Positions 27,551 through 36,363 are shown, counted from the stretch's first letter. The stretch: DNA of 64,000 bases from JASHVB01 sp963762885 (GCA_963762885.1 CAVXNH010000056.1:248001-312000), one strand, 5' to 3'. The notes: a model not told the origin generated them from the sequence alone. Made by a program: numbers and translations.

Positions 27551-27560
27551 GTTAATTAAC
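27551..27560. promoter_or_regulatory. Palindrome upstream of the ArsR gene
   Basis: A perfect 10-base palindrome, GTTAATTAAC, followed at once by the overlapping ACTAGT palindrome, ends 18 bases before the ATG of the ArsR gene in an AT-rich patch unlike its surroundings. ArsR regulators usually bind such sites over their own promoters; this role is inference. Confidence 0.35.
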
Positions 27561-27578
27561 TAGTAGGTTTGCAAAGCC

Positions 27579-27932
27579 ATGGCCGGCGACCGGCTCACCG
27601 TTGTCTTCGCCGCGCTCGCCGATCCCACGCGGCGCGCCATACTGGCGCGGCTGGCGGCCGGCGAGGCCTCGGTCACTACGCTGGCCGAGCCGTTCGACAT
27701 GAGCCTTCCCGCCGTCTCCAAGCATCTCAAGGTGCTGCAACGCGCCGGGCTGGTCGCGCGCGGCCGCACGGCGCAATGGCGGCCGTGCCGGCTGGAGGCG
27801 GGACCGCTCAAGGACGCCGCCGATTGGCTGGAGAACTATCGCCGCTATTGGGAACAGAGCCTCGATCAACTGGAGGACTACCTTAAGGAGTTGCAAGGGA
27901 AGGAGGCGCCGGATGACCGCAAGCGGCAGTAG
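27579..27932 (+). CDS. ArsR-family transcriptional regulator
   Basis: A 117-residue winged-helix repressor: VFAALADPTRRAILARLAAG, then the recognition region FDMSLPAVSKHLKVLQRAGLV and the wing GRTAQWRPCRL. There is no Cys pair for metal sensing, so it belongs to the metal-independent group that is usually co-transcribed with a START-type protein. Its last 20 bases overlap the SRPBCC gene. It probably represses this three-gene operon by binding the palindrome at 27551-27560. Confidence 0.87.
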   Translation: MAGDRLTVVFAALADPTRRAILARLAAGEASVTTLAEPFDMSLPAVSKHLKVLQRAGLVARGRTAQWRPCRLEAGPLKDAADWLENYRRYWEQSLDQLEDYLKELQGKEAPDDRKRQ

Positions 27933-28389
27933 CGGTTCCGGCGCGGCGGCCCTCGAACTTGTGGTGACGCGGCTGATCGATGCGCCGCGCGCGCTGGTGT
28001 TCAAGGCGTGGACGCAGCAAGAGCATGCGGCGCGGTGGTGGGGCCCGCAGGGCTTCAGCATCGTGTCGTGCCGGCTGGACGCGACGCCTGGTGGCGCCTA
28101 CCGCGTGTCGATGCGCTCACCCGAAGGCACCATGCACACCAAGCGCGGCGTCTATCGCGAGGTCGTTGCGCCGGAACGGCTGGTCTTCACCTATGCCTGG
28201 GAGGATGCGGCCGGCAAGACGGGTCACGAGATGCGCATCGTCGTGACCTTCGATGCGCAAGGTGAGCAAACCTTGCTGACGCTGCGACAGACGGGGTTCG
28301 AGGCGCTGCCGGACCGCGACCATCGCGCCGGTTGGACAAGCTACTTCAAGCGCTTCGCCGACTATATGGCGACGGTGGCGTCACAATGA
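27913..28389 (+). CDS. SRPBCC (AHSA1-like) domain protein
   Basis: A 158-residue single-domain START/Bet v1 fold protein of the AHSA1 group: VTRLIDAPRALVFKAWTQQE, ARWWGPQGF, RVSMRSPEGTMHTKRGVYREV and ERLVFTYAWED. The fold forms a hydrophobic ligand cavity; no catalytic residues are known. It is translationally coupled to the ArsR gene (20-base overlap) and followed 63 bases later by the DUF899 gene. The combination is common in proteobacteria, and a small-molecule sensing or handling role is inferred. Confidence 0.85.
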   Translation: MTASGSSGSGAAALELVVTRLIDAPRALVFKAWTQQEHAARWWGPQGFSIVSCRLDATPGGAYRVSMRSPEGTMHTKRGVYREVVAPERLVFTYAWEDAAGKTGHEMRIVVTFDAQGEQTLLTLRQTGFEALPDRDHRAGWTSYFKRFADYMATVASQ

Positions 28390-28452
28390 CACCGCAATCC
28401 GCTGGGCAACACGGAGAGTAACGCCAACCCTGACGGGAAGGAGAACAGAGAC

Positions 28453-29238
28453 ATGCACAACCCGGTCGTATCTCGCGAAGAGTGGCTCGCAGCGCGCAAG
28501 GCGCTGCTGGCGAAAGAGAAAGCTTTCACCCGCATGCGCGACGAGATCACGGCCGAGCGACGCGCGCTGCCGTGGGTCAAGCTGGAAAAGACTTACGTGT
28601 TCGACACGCCGGATGGACCGCGGACGCTCGCCGATCTGTTCGACGGACGCAGCCAGCTCGTCATCAAGCACTTCATGTTCGGTCCGGACTGGAACGAAGG
28701 CTGCGTTGGGTGCTCGTTCGAGATCGACCATATCGATGGTGCGCTGGTGCATCTGGAACATCATGACGTGACCTACATCGCCGTGTCGCGGGCTCCGCTG
28801 GCAAAGCTGGAAGCGTTCCGCCGTCGCATGGGCTGGCGCATCAAGTGGGTGTCGTCGTATGGCAACGACTTCAACTACGATTTCCATGTATCGTTCCGGC
28901 CGGACGAACTGGCCAAGGCCGAGGCTTACTACAATTACGCAGTGCGGCCGGGGGTCATCGACGAAATGTCCGGCCGCAGCGTATTCTATAAGGACGAGGC
29001 GGGCGACATCTTCCACACCTATTCGTCGTTTGCGCGTGGGGGAGAATTGAACCTCGCCAGCTATGCGGTGCTCGACGTTACGCCGAAGGGCCGCAACGAA
29101 ACGATCAACGGCAACCTGACGGATTGGGTGCGCCTGCACGACCGCTACGCCGGCGGTGGTCCCGCGGAGGCCGCGTGCCATGACGGTGCGGTTGAGGCTG
29201 CCGACGATTGCTGCCACGCCGCCGCGGTAAGAACCTGA
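28453..29238 (+). CDS. DUF899 (thioredoxin-like) protein
   Basis: A 261-residue DUF899 protein: VSREEWLAARKALLAKEKA, then LEKTYVFDTPDGPRTLADLF, and FGPDWNEGCVGCSFEIDH with a CxxC (GCVGC) at the place of the thioredoxin redox site. The C-terminal part has DEAGDIFHTYSSFARGGE and ends in a His/Cys-rich tail (DDCCHAAAV). The ribosome site is AAGGAGAAC. It is the third gene of the ArsR operon. Redox function is likely from the CxxC but unproven. Confidence 0.85.
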   Translation: MHNPVVSREEWLAARKALLAKEKAFTRMRDEITAERRALPWVKLEKTYVFDTPDGPRTLADLFDGRSQLVIKHFMFGPDWNEGCVGCSFEIDHIDGALVHLEHHDVTYIAVSRAPLAKLEAFRRRMGWRIKWVSSYGNDFNYDFHVSFRPDELAKAEAYYNYAVRPGVIDEMSGRSVFYKDEAGDIFHTYSSFARGGELNLASYAVLDVTPKGRNETINGNLTDWVRLHDRYAGGGPAEAACHDGAVEAADDCCHAAAVRT

Positions 29239-29311
29239 CTGTCGCAACATTGGTCATGGCTGGGCCTGACCCCATGCGCATCAGGATCAGCGGCTGGCCA
29301 AAGGTAAAATG

Positions 29312-29343
29312 GTGTCATGGCCGGCGAAGGCCGGCCATGACAC
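29312..29343. repeat. Palindromic repeat, family B
   Basis: A perfect 14-bp stem, GTGTCATGGCCGGC, with a 4-base GAAG loop and its complement. An eight-A run follows one base later on the plus strand. The same core recurs in larger copies at 49028-49120 and 61039-61137 and, in part, around the insertion sequence at 55.5-58 kb. For the minus-strand gene that starts at 30734, the T run would precede the hairpin, so it is not its terminator. Confidence 0.8.
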
Positions 29344-29402
29344 AAAAAAAACGACACCAACGCTCTCCCGGGGATAAGAATTCTCCCCGACCGCGACGCC
29401 CG

Positions 29403-30734
29403 CTATTGCGCGCGCACGGTCTTCATATGCATCGCCGCGGCGTAGCAGCGGTTGACGAAATAGGTTGGGTCGGCGGTCAGACCCTGGAAGAACATGTCCT
29501 TCCGCACGTACAGCGTGCGTCCTTGCACCCGCACGATGGGCAGTGTCACGTCAGTGTCCGGCCCCTTCTGGTCGGGCCAGGCCCGATGCAATTGCGCGAG
29601 GTAGCGCAGGTCCGGAATCACGACGGCCAAATGAATGCCGGCAAGCAGCAGCACGATCGCCAGCCAAAGCCGGTTGTCCCGATCCGTTACCGGACGCTGG
29701 AACACCAGGGTGGCGAGGTAGCCGGCGAGAAAGATGCTGGCCGGCAGCGAGACCCTGGCTCCGGCTACGGACCGTGGCAGAGCCAGCAGCAGCAGCATGT
29801 AGATCAGCGCCAGGACAAGAAACACCCAACCGCGGCCTGCGCATAGCATTGTGCCAATGCCTGGCAATCCGTGTGGGGCGTCGCGCGTGCGAAGGTGCAA
29901 TGCCAGGACGACGATCGCCACGGCGGGAAGCCAATAGACGTCGAACAGGCCGCCGATACTTCCCAGCAAGCCGTCGAGCCGATCCGATAGCGGACTGGGC
30001 GGCAACATATCGGCGCGGACGAAATTGCCGGGCGCGACGAGCAATACGATCATGCCAAGCACGTGACCGGCGGTCAGTGCAATCGGTGCCGGCCTCCGCT
30101 GACGCCAGCGCCACAAACACTGCAGCACCAGCAGTGCGGAAACCAGCGCCGAGATGGTTTCCAGGAATGTCGCTATTATAAAGGCGAACACCGCGCGCCA
30201 GGCGCTGGGGGTGAAGGTTCCCGCTAACATCCAGCGCAGCACCCAGAGCTCGCCGGTCACCGCCCAGAGATAGTCGATCGAGCCGGTCTTCCATAAGGCG
30301 ACTTCGGCGATATCCCGCGGCACCCACCACAGCAGCAACGCGACCAGAGCGATATCGGCGGCCGCCGCCAAAGGCGGTCGATCGGCTGTTGCAGAGTGCG
30401 GGCAGAGCATGCGTGCGAGGGCAACGACATTACGGACCAGGCAGACGAATATCGCGGCATTGGCGATGTCGAACGGGATCGCCGGCCAGACCGGATCGGT
30501 CGAGATGGCGCCGTAAGTGATCGCGGAGACGAAGAGCCGGCCGGTCCAGGTGAGGTAATCGTGCCAGGCCAGGACGAGCGGCTGCAGCCAGCCGGCCGCG
30601 ATGGCTTCGCAGTAATCGTCGCCCCATAGCGGGGTTTCTATATTCGCCCAGACCAAAAACGCGAACAGAATGGCCAGGCTGATGGCCGGGCTGTGGCGTC
30701 GAAGCAGCCCGGCCAGGGCTCGGTATGACGGCAT
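29403..30734 (-). CDS. DUF6056-like multi-pass membrane protein
   Basis: A 443-residue protein with about 10-11 hydrophobic segments. The N-terminus has AFLVWANIETPLWGDDYCEA, followed by HDYLTWTGRLFVSAI and the central GSIDYLWAVTGELWVLRW. This GDD...Y, TGR and Gly-Ser-x-Tyr-x-Trp pattern is that of DUF6056-type polytopic proteins, thought to be lipid-linked sugar transferases of the GT-C kind; the acidic GDDY loop would be the catalytic site. It stops at 29403 and lies 40 bases after the TauD gene on the same strand. Confidence 0.68.
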   Translation of the reverse strand: MPSYRALAGLLRRHSPAISLAILFAFLVWANIETPLWGDDYCEAIAAGWLQPLVLAWHDYLTWTGRLFVSAITYGAISTDPVWPAIPFDIANAAIFVCLVRNVVALARMLCPHSATADRPPLAAAADIALVALLLWWVPRDIAEVALWKTGSIDYLWAVTGELWVLRWMLAGTFTPSAWRAVFAFIIATFLETISALVSALLVLQCLWRWRQRRPAPIALTAGHVLGMIVLLVAPGNFVRADMLPPSPLSDRLDGLLGSIGGLFDVYWLPAVAIVVLALHLRTRDAPHGLPGIGTMLCAGRGWVFLVLALIYMLLLLALPRSVAGARVSLPASIFLAGYLATLVFQRPVTDRDNRLWLAIVLLLAGIHLAVVIPDLRYLAQLHRAWPDQKGPDTDVTLPIVRVQGRTLYVRKDMFFQGLTADPTYFVNRCYAAAMHMKTVRAQ

Positions 30735-30774
30735 CGAGCGACCGGCGCCGCGGCGACGGCCGTCGTTGCGGGGT

Positions 30775-31677
30775 TTATTCCGCGGCCTGTAGCGCCATGG
30801 CGGCGGTGACGCCGGTGCCCTTGATCGAGGTGCGGCGCAGATCGCGCACGTCCTTCAAATCGTCGAAGCGGCGGGCGCGGTGCATGACCGTGCGATTGTC
30901 CCACATCACCAGTTCGCTCACGCGCCATTTGTGCGAATAGACGAACTCCGGCTGCGTCGCATGCTCTGTCAGGTCGCGGATGAAAGCGCGGGCCTCCGGC
31001 ACCGGCCAGCCGACGATGCCGCCGATATGCGACGACAGGTACAGGGATTTGCGTCCGGTCACCGGGTGGGTCACCACCAGGCGGTGGCGCACCGGCCGCA
31101 GCTTGTCCGCGTTGCCGTCGGACTCCACCGCGAAGCCGATCTGTTCGCGCGAAAAGACAATCGAGTGTTCGCAGACCAGGTCTTCGATCTCGGCCTTGGT
31201 CGCGGCGTCCAGCGCATCGTAGGCGGCGCGCATGTCGGCGAATTCGGTGTTGCCGCCCTTGCTCGGCACGATGCGGGAATGCAGCAGGGTGTAGCCGGCG
31301 CCGTGCGCGCGGAACGATGCGTCGGAGTGCCATAGCCGGTTGGCCAGCGCATACATCCGCTTCTCGTCGTCGCGGGCGCGCAGCTTGTTCTTCGCATCGA
31401 GATTGGAAATGTCGCCGAGTTCCAGGCGGTCGCCGAGACGGCGCTCTTGCGGCTTGCTCAACTGGCCGATCAGGGTGACTTCCAGCTCGCCGAAATCGCG
31501 GCTGAACTCGCATTGCTGTTCGTCGGTCAGTGGCTGGTCGGGGAAGGCCAGCACGGCGTAGCGGTCCATGCCGGCTTCGATCGCGGCGACAGCATCGCGC
31601 GACAACGGGCGGGTGATGTCGATGCCGGACACCTCGCCACCGAAATGCGGGTGCAGCGGGCGAATGCTGATGCTCAT
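30775..31677 (-). CDS. TauD/TfdA-type 2-oxoglutarate dioxygenase
   Basis: A 300-residue non-haem Fe(II)/2-oxoglutarate dioxygenase. It begins MSISIRPLHPHFGGEVSGID and has the HxD motif in ANRLWHSDASF, the distal His in WDNRTVMHRARR and the 2-oxoglutarate-binding Arg in DLRRTSIKG. The length is right for TauD/TfdA, which hydroxylate taurine, alkylsulfonates, phenoxyacetates and related acids. The start ATG 31677 has GGGAGG upstream. The frame stays open upstream through the cupin gene region, but that is a different protein. Substrate unknown. Confidence 0.86.
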   Translation of the reverse strand: MSISIRPLHPHFGGEVSGIDITRPLSRDAVAAIEAGMDRYAVLAFPDQPLTDEQQCEFSRDFGELEVTLIGQLSKPQERRLGDRLELGDISNLDAKNKLRARDDEKRMYALANRLWHSDASFRAHGAGYTLLHSRIVPSKGGNTEFADMRAAYDALDAATKAEIEDLVCEHSIVFSREQIGFAVESDGNADKLRPVRHRLVVTHPVTGRKSLYLSSHIGGIVGWPVPEARAFIRDLTEHATQPEFVYSHKWRVSELVMWDNRTVMHRARRFDDLKDVRDLRRTSIKGTGVTAAMALQAAE

Positions 31678-31790
31678 GGGTTGTGGCCTCCCCTCGATCG
31701 GATACTGGTGAGTATAACGCGCGATCGGGGGTGGGCACCAGACTGGGGCGGTCGCGCAACTCGCCAAGCGGGGGGTTGCCGCGTCGCTTG

Positions 31791-32304
31791 CTACACGCGG
31801 CGCACGCCGGGCTGCGACGGGTCGCTGAGCGCGTAATTCACCGGTCCCATGCCGCAGATGGCGATGACGGCCGGTTCGGGGTGGCCTCGGATGACGCCGT
31901 CGTAGTGCGGGCGTGCCGGCGACCCGGCGGACGAAGCTGCCGGCCGTCACGGGGACGCACGAGGCGGGGTCGAAATCGGCTCCGCTGCTGCACCACCATG
32001 TGCCGGAGACGACGACGCAGAACCGATCGCTGGTGTAGTGGTGCGGGGCGCTCATGAAGCCGGGCCACCAGCGGATCAGGGTGTAGTAGAGCCCTGGTTG
32101 GGTGGGATCTCCGGCAAGCACGCAATTGTCGACGCTGGGCTCGGGGTAAGCGGGGTTCGGCTTCCAGTGCAGGTCCGCGGGCGGAGTGATGATGGTTTGC
32201 TGCGGGTTCAGCGGGCTTGCCGCGGCGGCTTGGGCGAAGGCGAGCGGCAGGGATGCCGCGAGCGCGGAAAGCATTACGTCGCGCCGCAGCGCAGTTCGGT
32301 CCAT
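31791..32304 (-). pseudogene. Cupin-domain secreted protein, frameshifted
   Basis: About 170 residues of a secreted single-domain cupin. ATG 32304 follows GGAGG and encodes a signal peptide (MLSALAASLPLAFAQAAAAS). The mature part has PADLHWKPNPAYPEPS and PGFMSAPHHYTSDRFCVVVSGTWW, where the His pair and following Gly form the first cupin motif. After VRRVAGTP the frame breaks near 31907-31911; with one G removed it continues HYDGVIRGHPEPAVIAICGM and ends at 31791. It may be a metal-binding periplasmic enzyme. It lies upstream of TauD on the same strand. Confidence 0.7.
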
Positions 32305-32510
32305 GATATCCTCCCGGTTTTGCGGGAGCGTATCCGGTCGGGGCGGCGGTGTCTTCTCGTGACATTTCGGTGCACGCACGGCAACGGCGATTGCGGCGTG
32401 GTAGGATGAGCAACCGGCTACCACCTTATGCGAACCATTGCGGAGCGTTTGCCATGCCAAACAAGACCTGCGGGTTCCAACCAGCCGCCGCGCAGCGTCG
32501 CGTCTGACCG

Positions 32511-33236
32511 GTGCTGCCGCCTCATACAGGAGCAGCGGGTCCGCTCGTTCTGATTACCCGGCCGGAACCTGGCGCCAGCGATACGGCGGCGCGGGTGATA
32601 TCGCTGGGGTTCGAGCCGGTGCTCGCGCCGGTGATCCGGATCGACCGGGTGCCGGTGCGGCTGCCGGCGGCGGCCTCGCTGGCGGCGGTGCTGATCACCA
32701 GCGGGAACGCGGTTGCGGCACTGCCGGCCGCGTATCACGCCGCGCGGCTGATTTGCGTCGGCGACGCGACGGCGGAGCGGGCTCGCTCGATGGGGTTCGC
32801 ACAGGTGCTAAGTGCGGCGGGCGACGCCGAGGCATTGGCGGCGTTCGTGATGCGCCGGCAGAGTCCTCGGGATGGCACGCTGCTGCTGGCGACCGGGCAC
32901 GGGCAGGGTCACGCCCTGGCTGCCGGGCTGCGTCAGGCGGGGTATCGCGTGGCACGGCGGGTGGTGTACGGGGTTCAGCCAGCGCGCGACCTGCCCCAGG
33001 CCGCGGTTACCGCTTTGCAGGGGGGACGGGTGCATGCGGCGCTGTTCTTCTCGGCCGAGACGGCGCGGCAGTTTGTCGGGCTGGTGCAGCGAGCCGGGTT
33101 GGACCAGACGGTGGCGGGAGTAGAGGCGATCTCTATCGGTCAGCCGGCTGCCGTGGCATTAGAACCGCTGCCTTGGCGCGGCCTTCGGATCGCGGCGCGG
33201 CCCAACCAGGACGAGATGCTCGCACTGCTGCGATGA
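32511..33236 (+). CDS. hemD: Uroporphyrinogen-III synthase
   Basis: A 241-residue HemD-type protein: VLITRPEPGASDTAARV, then LAAVLITSGNAVAAL, ARLICVGDATAERARSMG, LLLATGHGQGHALAAGL and HAALFFSAETARQFVGL. The two-lobed layout and length match HemD, which closes hydroxymethylbilane with D-ring inversion to uroporphyrinogen III. HemD is poorly conserved, so context matters: the next two genes are the HemX-like and HemY genes with overlapping ends. The start is GTG 32511, without a clear ribosome site; a 17-codon ORF ends 3 bases before it. Confidence 0.82.
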   Translation: MLPPHTGAAGPLVLITRPEPGASDTAARVISLGFEPVLAPVIRIDRVPVRLPAAASLAAVLITSGNAVAALPAAYHAARLICVGDATAERARSMGFAQVLSAAGDAEALAAFVMRRQSPRDGTLLLATGHGQGHALAAGLRQAGYRVARRVVYGVQPARDLPQAAVTALQGGRVHAALFFSAETARQFVGLVQRAGLDQTVAGVEAISIGQPAAVALEPLPWRGLRIAARPNQDEMLALLR

Positions 33237-34270
33237 CCGAACCCGACGCACCACCGACACCACCGTCATCGTCACCGGCCGAAGAACCGGTCCCGGACGC
33301 GCGCGCGCCGCGGGCGGACGCGGGGGAGTTGGGGGAACCGGCGTCGCCAACTGGGTCGCGGCCGGGGCGCGATGCGCTGCTGCCGTGGTTGTGCGGGCTC
33401 GGGTTCGTGGTGCTGGCGGGGGCGATCGGAGTGGTATGGTGGTCGGCGTCGCAGGCGCCGCAGGCGCAGGCTCCGTCGGATCTTCAGGCGCTCAAGGATC
33501 GTGTCGCACGCGTGGAACAGCGGCCGGCGGCGACCCCGGTCGATCTGGGTCCGTTGACAGCGCGGGTGACGGCGCTGGAGCAAAGGGCTGCGCCCGATCT
33601 GGCGCCGCTACAGGCGCGGATTGCCGCGCTGGAGCAGAAGGCAGGCGATAGCGGCTCGGTGGCGGCGCGAGTGGATGCGTTGTCGGGCCGGGTGGATGCT
33701 TTGGCTGGGCGCGACCAGGGCGCGATCGGCGACCTCGGGCGCCGGCTGGATGCGGACGAGGCGCGGCTGGCGGCACTGGAACGCACCGCGGCGCAAATGA
33801 CCGCGACGGCAGCGCAGGCGGCGCGGCTGGCGCGGATCGAGGTGGCACAAGCGGCGCTGGCCGCAGGCCAGCCGCTGGGCGATCTGCCGAATGCGCCGCC
33901 GGCAGTGTCGCGCTTCGCTGTTGTCGCTCCGCCGACCGAAGCGTCATTGCGGCTGGCGTTTCCGAAGGCAGTGCTGGCTGCAAGCCATACGCAGGTGGAG
34001 GCGGGAGATACGTTCTTTGCCCGGATGCTCGGGCATGCGGCGGACCTGGTGACGGTGCGGCAGGGCGATCGGGTGCTGGTAGGCGATCCGGACTCAGGGG
34101 TGCTTGCAAGGGCGCGGACCGCGCTGGATGCGGGCGATCTGGCGGGGGCGGTGGCGGCGGTTTCCGGTTTGTCCGCCCCCCCCGCGGCGGCAATGGCAGC
34201 ATGGCTTGCGGATGCCAAGGCCCTGCTCGCGGCTCGTGCGGGGCTGGCCGACATGGCTGCGCACGCCTGA
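33233..34270 (+). CDS. Mitofilin/HemX-like membrane protein
   Basis: A 345-residue protein with a Pro/Ala-rich cytosolic N-terminus (PPTPPSSSPAEEPVPD), one membrane helix (LLPWLCGLGFVVLAGAIGVVWW, ~50-72), a long periplasmic coiled coil with Ala/Glu/Arg heptads to about residue 210, and a C-terminal globular part (TEASLRLAFPKAVLAA, FFARMLGHAADLVTVRQ). This is the alphaproteobacterial mitofilin-like gene that normally lies between hemD and hemY; it organises the envelope rather than making haem. ATG overlaps the hemD stop (ATGA) and its stop overlaps the hemY start. Confidence 0.82.
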   Translation: MTEPDAPPTPPSSSPAEEPVPDARAPRADAGELGEPASPTGSRPGRDALLPWLCGLGFVVLAGAIGVVWWSASQAPQAQAPSDLQALKDRVARVEQRPAATPVDLGPLTARVTALEQRAAPDLAPLQARIAALEQKAGDSGSVAARVDALSGRVDALAGRDQGAIGDLGRRLDADEARLAALERTAAQMTATAAQAARLARIEVAQAALAAGQPLGDLPNAPPAVSRFAVVAPPTEASLRLAFPKAVLAASHTQVEAGDTFFARMLGHAADLVTVRQGDRVLVGDPDSGVLARARTALDAGDLAGAVAAVSGLSAPPAAAMAAWLADAKALLAARAGLADMAAHA

Positions 34271-35607
34271 TGCGGCGGGTTCTGTACGTGCTGGTGGCGT
34301 GCGCCCTGGCGATTGCGGTCGCCTGGCTGGTGGCGGGACTGCCGGGCCAGGTCACCGCGGAGATCGGCGACCTCACGATCGAGATACGGACGCCGGTCGC
34401 TGCGCTTGCGCTGCTGCTGGCGTTCGCCGTGCTGTACGGCGTGTTGTGGCTGCTGGGCGGACTGTTGCGGCTACCGGGAATCGCGGTCCGTTGGGACGCC
34501 GAGCGCGACCGCAGGCGCGGCGATGTGGCGGTCGGCCGGGCTCTGGTGGCTCTGGCGGCGGGCGACAAGGCGGACGCTCGGCGGGAGGCGGGGCGGGCTC
34601 GGCGGTTGCTGGGGGATACGCCGCAGACGCTGCTGCTGGCGGCCGAGGCAGGGCGGCTGGCGGGGCGTGACGACGCGGCGGAGGACGCGTTTCGCCGGCT
34701 GGCGGAGCGGCCGGATGCCGCCTTCCTCGGGTATCGCGGGCTGATACGCCAAGCGCTGACGCGGCAGGACTGGGCCGAGGCGACGGCGTTGGCGCGGCAG
34801 GCGGAGGCGGCGCATCCAGGTGCGGAGTGGCTGCGCCACCAGCGTGCCCGGCTGGCGATCCAGAGCGGAAATTGGGCCGAGGCGCTGGATCTGGTGGACA
34901 CCGACGCGGAGCGGGCGGCGATGGCGGCGGGCGCGGCGGAGGCAGAGCAAGAGCCGGCGCGGGCGACGAAACTGGCTCGGCTGGGATGGAAGGCGGATGC
35001 GAGCTTGGCACCGGCGGCATTGGCCTATGGTGCGCGGCTGCGCGCGGAGGGGCGGGAAGCTCGAGCGCAGGCGGTGATCCGGCATAGCTGGGCGTTGGCG
35101 CCGCATCCGGATCTGGCGGCGTTTGCGCTGACGCCAGTGGTGGATCGGCTGGCTCGGGCGAAGGCGGCGCAGCGGCTGGCGGAGGCGAATCCGGAGCATG
35201 CGGAGAGCAGATTGCTGCTCGCCCGGACGGCGCTGGATGCGGGGCTGACGGGGGAGGCGCGGCACCAGGTGACGCTGGCCCGGAGTGCCGGGTTGAACCA
35301 GCGGCGGGTGTGGCTGCTGGCGGCGGAGATCGAGGAGGCGGAACACGGAGGATCGGAGGCCGGGGCAGCGGCGGCGCTTGAGGCACTGCGGCGGGCAGCT
35401 TCCGCGGGTGCCGATCCGGAGTGGCGGTGCGGAGTGTGCCACAGCGTGCATGCGGCCTGGTACCCAGCGTGTTCTTCGTGCGGCGCGGCGGGCGGGGTGC
35501 GCTGGGTCGACGGGGGGTTCCCGCTGGCGGTGCGGGGAGAGGGGGGGACCGAGTTTGCGGGCGGGATCCTCACCCTCGGTGCTGCGCATCTCGACCCACG
35601 GGTCTAG
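34270..35607 (+). CDS. hemY: HemY-like TPR membrane protein with C-terminal zinc knuckle
   Basis: A 445-residue protein: two N-terminal membrane helices (VLYVLVACALAIAVAWLVAG and VAALALLLAFAVLYGVLWLL), then TPR-like Ala-rich helical repeats (ADARREAGRARRLLGD, AEDAFRRLAERPDAAF and others). Near the end comes a four-Cys site, CGVCHSVHAAWYPACSSCGA, of the rubredoxin/zinc-ribbon kind seen in LapB and alphaproteobacterial HemY. The last ~14 residues (GILTLGAAHLDPRV) are encoded by repeat family A. TGATG overlap links it to the previous gene. Proposed role: a scaffold for the haem or envelope pathway. Confidence 0.83.
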   Translation: MRRVLYVLVACALAIAVAWLVAGLPGQVTAEIGDLTIEIRTPVAALALLLAFAVLYGVLWLLGGLLRLPGIAVRWDAERDRRRGDVAVGRALVALAAGDKADARREAGRARRLLGDTPQTLLLAAEAGRLAGRDDAAEDAFRRLAERPDAAFLGYRGLIRQALTRQDWAEATALARQAEAAHPGAEWLRHQRARLAIQSGNWAEALDLVDTDAERAAMAAGAAEAEQEPARATKLARLGWKADASLAPAALAYGARLRAEGREARAQAVIRHSWALAPHPDLAAFALTPVVDRLARAKAAQRLAEANPEHAESRLLLARTALDAGLTGEARHQVTLARSAGLNQRRVWLLAAEIEEAEHGGSEAGAAAALEALRRAASAGADPEWRCGVCHSVHAAWYPACSSCGAAGGVRWVDGGFPLAVRGEGGTEFAGGILTLGAAHLDPRV

Positions 35608-35648
35608 CGCCCGTGGGCATGCCTCTCCCGCTCTCGCGGGAGAGGTTA
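35567..35648. repeat. Palindromic repeat, family A
   Basis: A copy in reversed orientation: CCTCACCCTCGG, CATCTCGACCC, then CTCTCCCGCTCTCGCGGGAG. It overlaps the last 14 codons and the stop of hemY and ends just before the stop of the convergent M23 gene. A nested CCCACGGGTCTAGCGCCCGTGGG hairpin (35595-35617) spans the hemY stop. Confidence 0.8.
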
Positions 35649-35658
35649 AGGGGGCGCG

Positions 35659-36195
35659 TTATTTGTCGCGGCGGCCGGGGCCGGGGTCGGGGGCTGCGGC
35701 GGATTCCACGGGGGCGGCGGCGGACTCCAGCGGTTCGATGGGAGGTAGAGTCGGGCAGGCGGCGAGGCCCAGATAGGGCTTTGGGTCTACGGCGCGGCCG
35801 TTCAGGCGGACCTCGAAGTGGACGTGGGCGCCGTGGGCGCGGCCGGTTTCGCCGATCTGACCGATGACCTGGCCGGCGCTGACCGGGGCGCCGGGGGCGA
35901 TGCCTCGGGCGAACTCGGACATGTGGGCGTAGCGGGTGACGATCCCGTCGGCGTGCTGAATGTCGACGATGCGGCCGTAGGCGAAGTACCAGCCGGCATA
36001 CACAACTGTGCCGCCGGCAGCGGCGCGGATGGGCGAGCCGTAGGGCGCCATCAGGTCGATACCCGAATGATACGCGCTGAAACCTCGAGAGATTTCCCTC
36101 AGGTTGGCGGGCGGCATTGTCATGGTACCGCAGAATGAGGCGGCCTGGGCCGGGGCGGCGAGGCAGAGGGCGAGGAGGAGGAATGTTGCGCGCAT
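35659..36195 (-). CDS. M23/LytM endopeptidase, secreted
   Basis: A 178-residue peptidase with the signal peptide MRATFLLLALCLAAPAQA. The LytM core is complete: HSGIDLMAPYGSPIRAAAGG supplies the His-x3-Asp zinc pair, then YAHMSEFARG and HGAHVHFEVRLNGR, whose HxH completes the metal site. It cuts peptidoglycan cross-links in the periplasm. The C-terminus is a Pro/Ala-rich tail. A second, degenerate M23 gene lies 168 bases upstream on the same strand, suggesting a duplicated pair. Confidence 0.87.
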   Translation of the reverse strand: MRATFLLLALCLAAPAQAASFCGTMTMPPANLREISRGFSAYHSGIDLMAPYGSPIRAAAGGTVVYAGWYFAYGRIVDIQHADGIVTRYAHMSEFARGIAPGAPVSAGQVIGQIGETGRAHGAHVHFEVRLNGRAVDPKPYLGLAACPTLPPIEPLESAAAPVESAAAPDPGPGRRDK

Positions 36196-36363
36196 TCCTC
36201 AGCGATAACCGAAAATTGATTAAGAGTCGATTACGATTGGCTGTTGTATTTTCGCAACTTAGCCCCATGGCGGCGTGTTAATTTGGCCACGTCGTCGGGG
36301 TGTGTGCGAACATTACAGGGGAAATCGCTTCGCTTCGTTTGCAAAAGACTGGTGGCGCGGCGG

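Noticed and set aside
29312..29352. Hairpin plus A run as a Rho-independent terminator
   Set aside because: The run is A on the plus strand after the hairpin, so U residues do not follow the stem in either transcription direction; the same hairpin recurs elsewhere without it.
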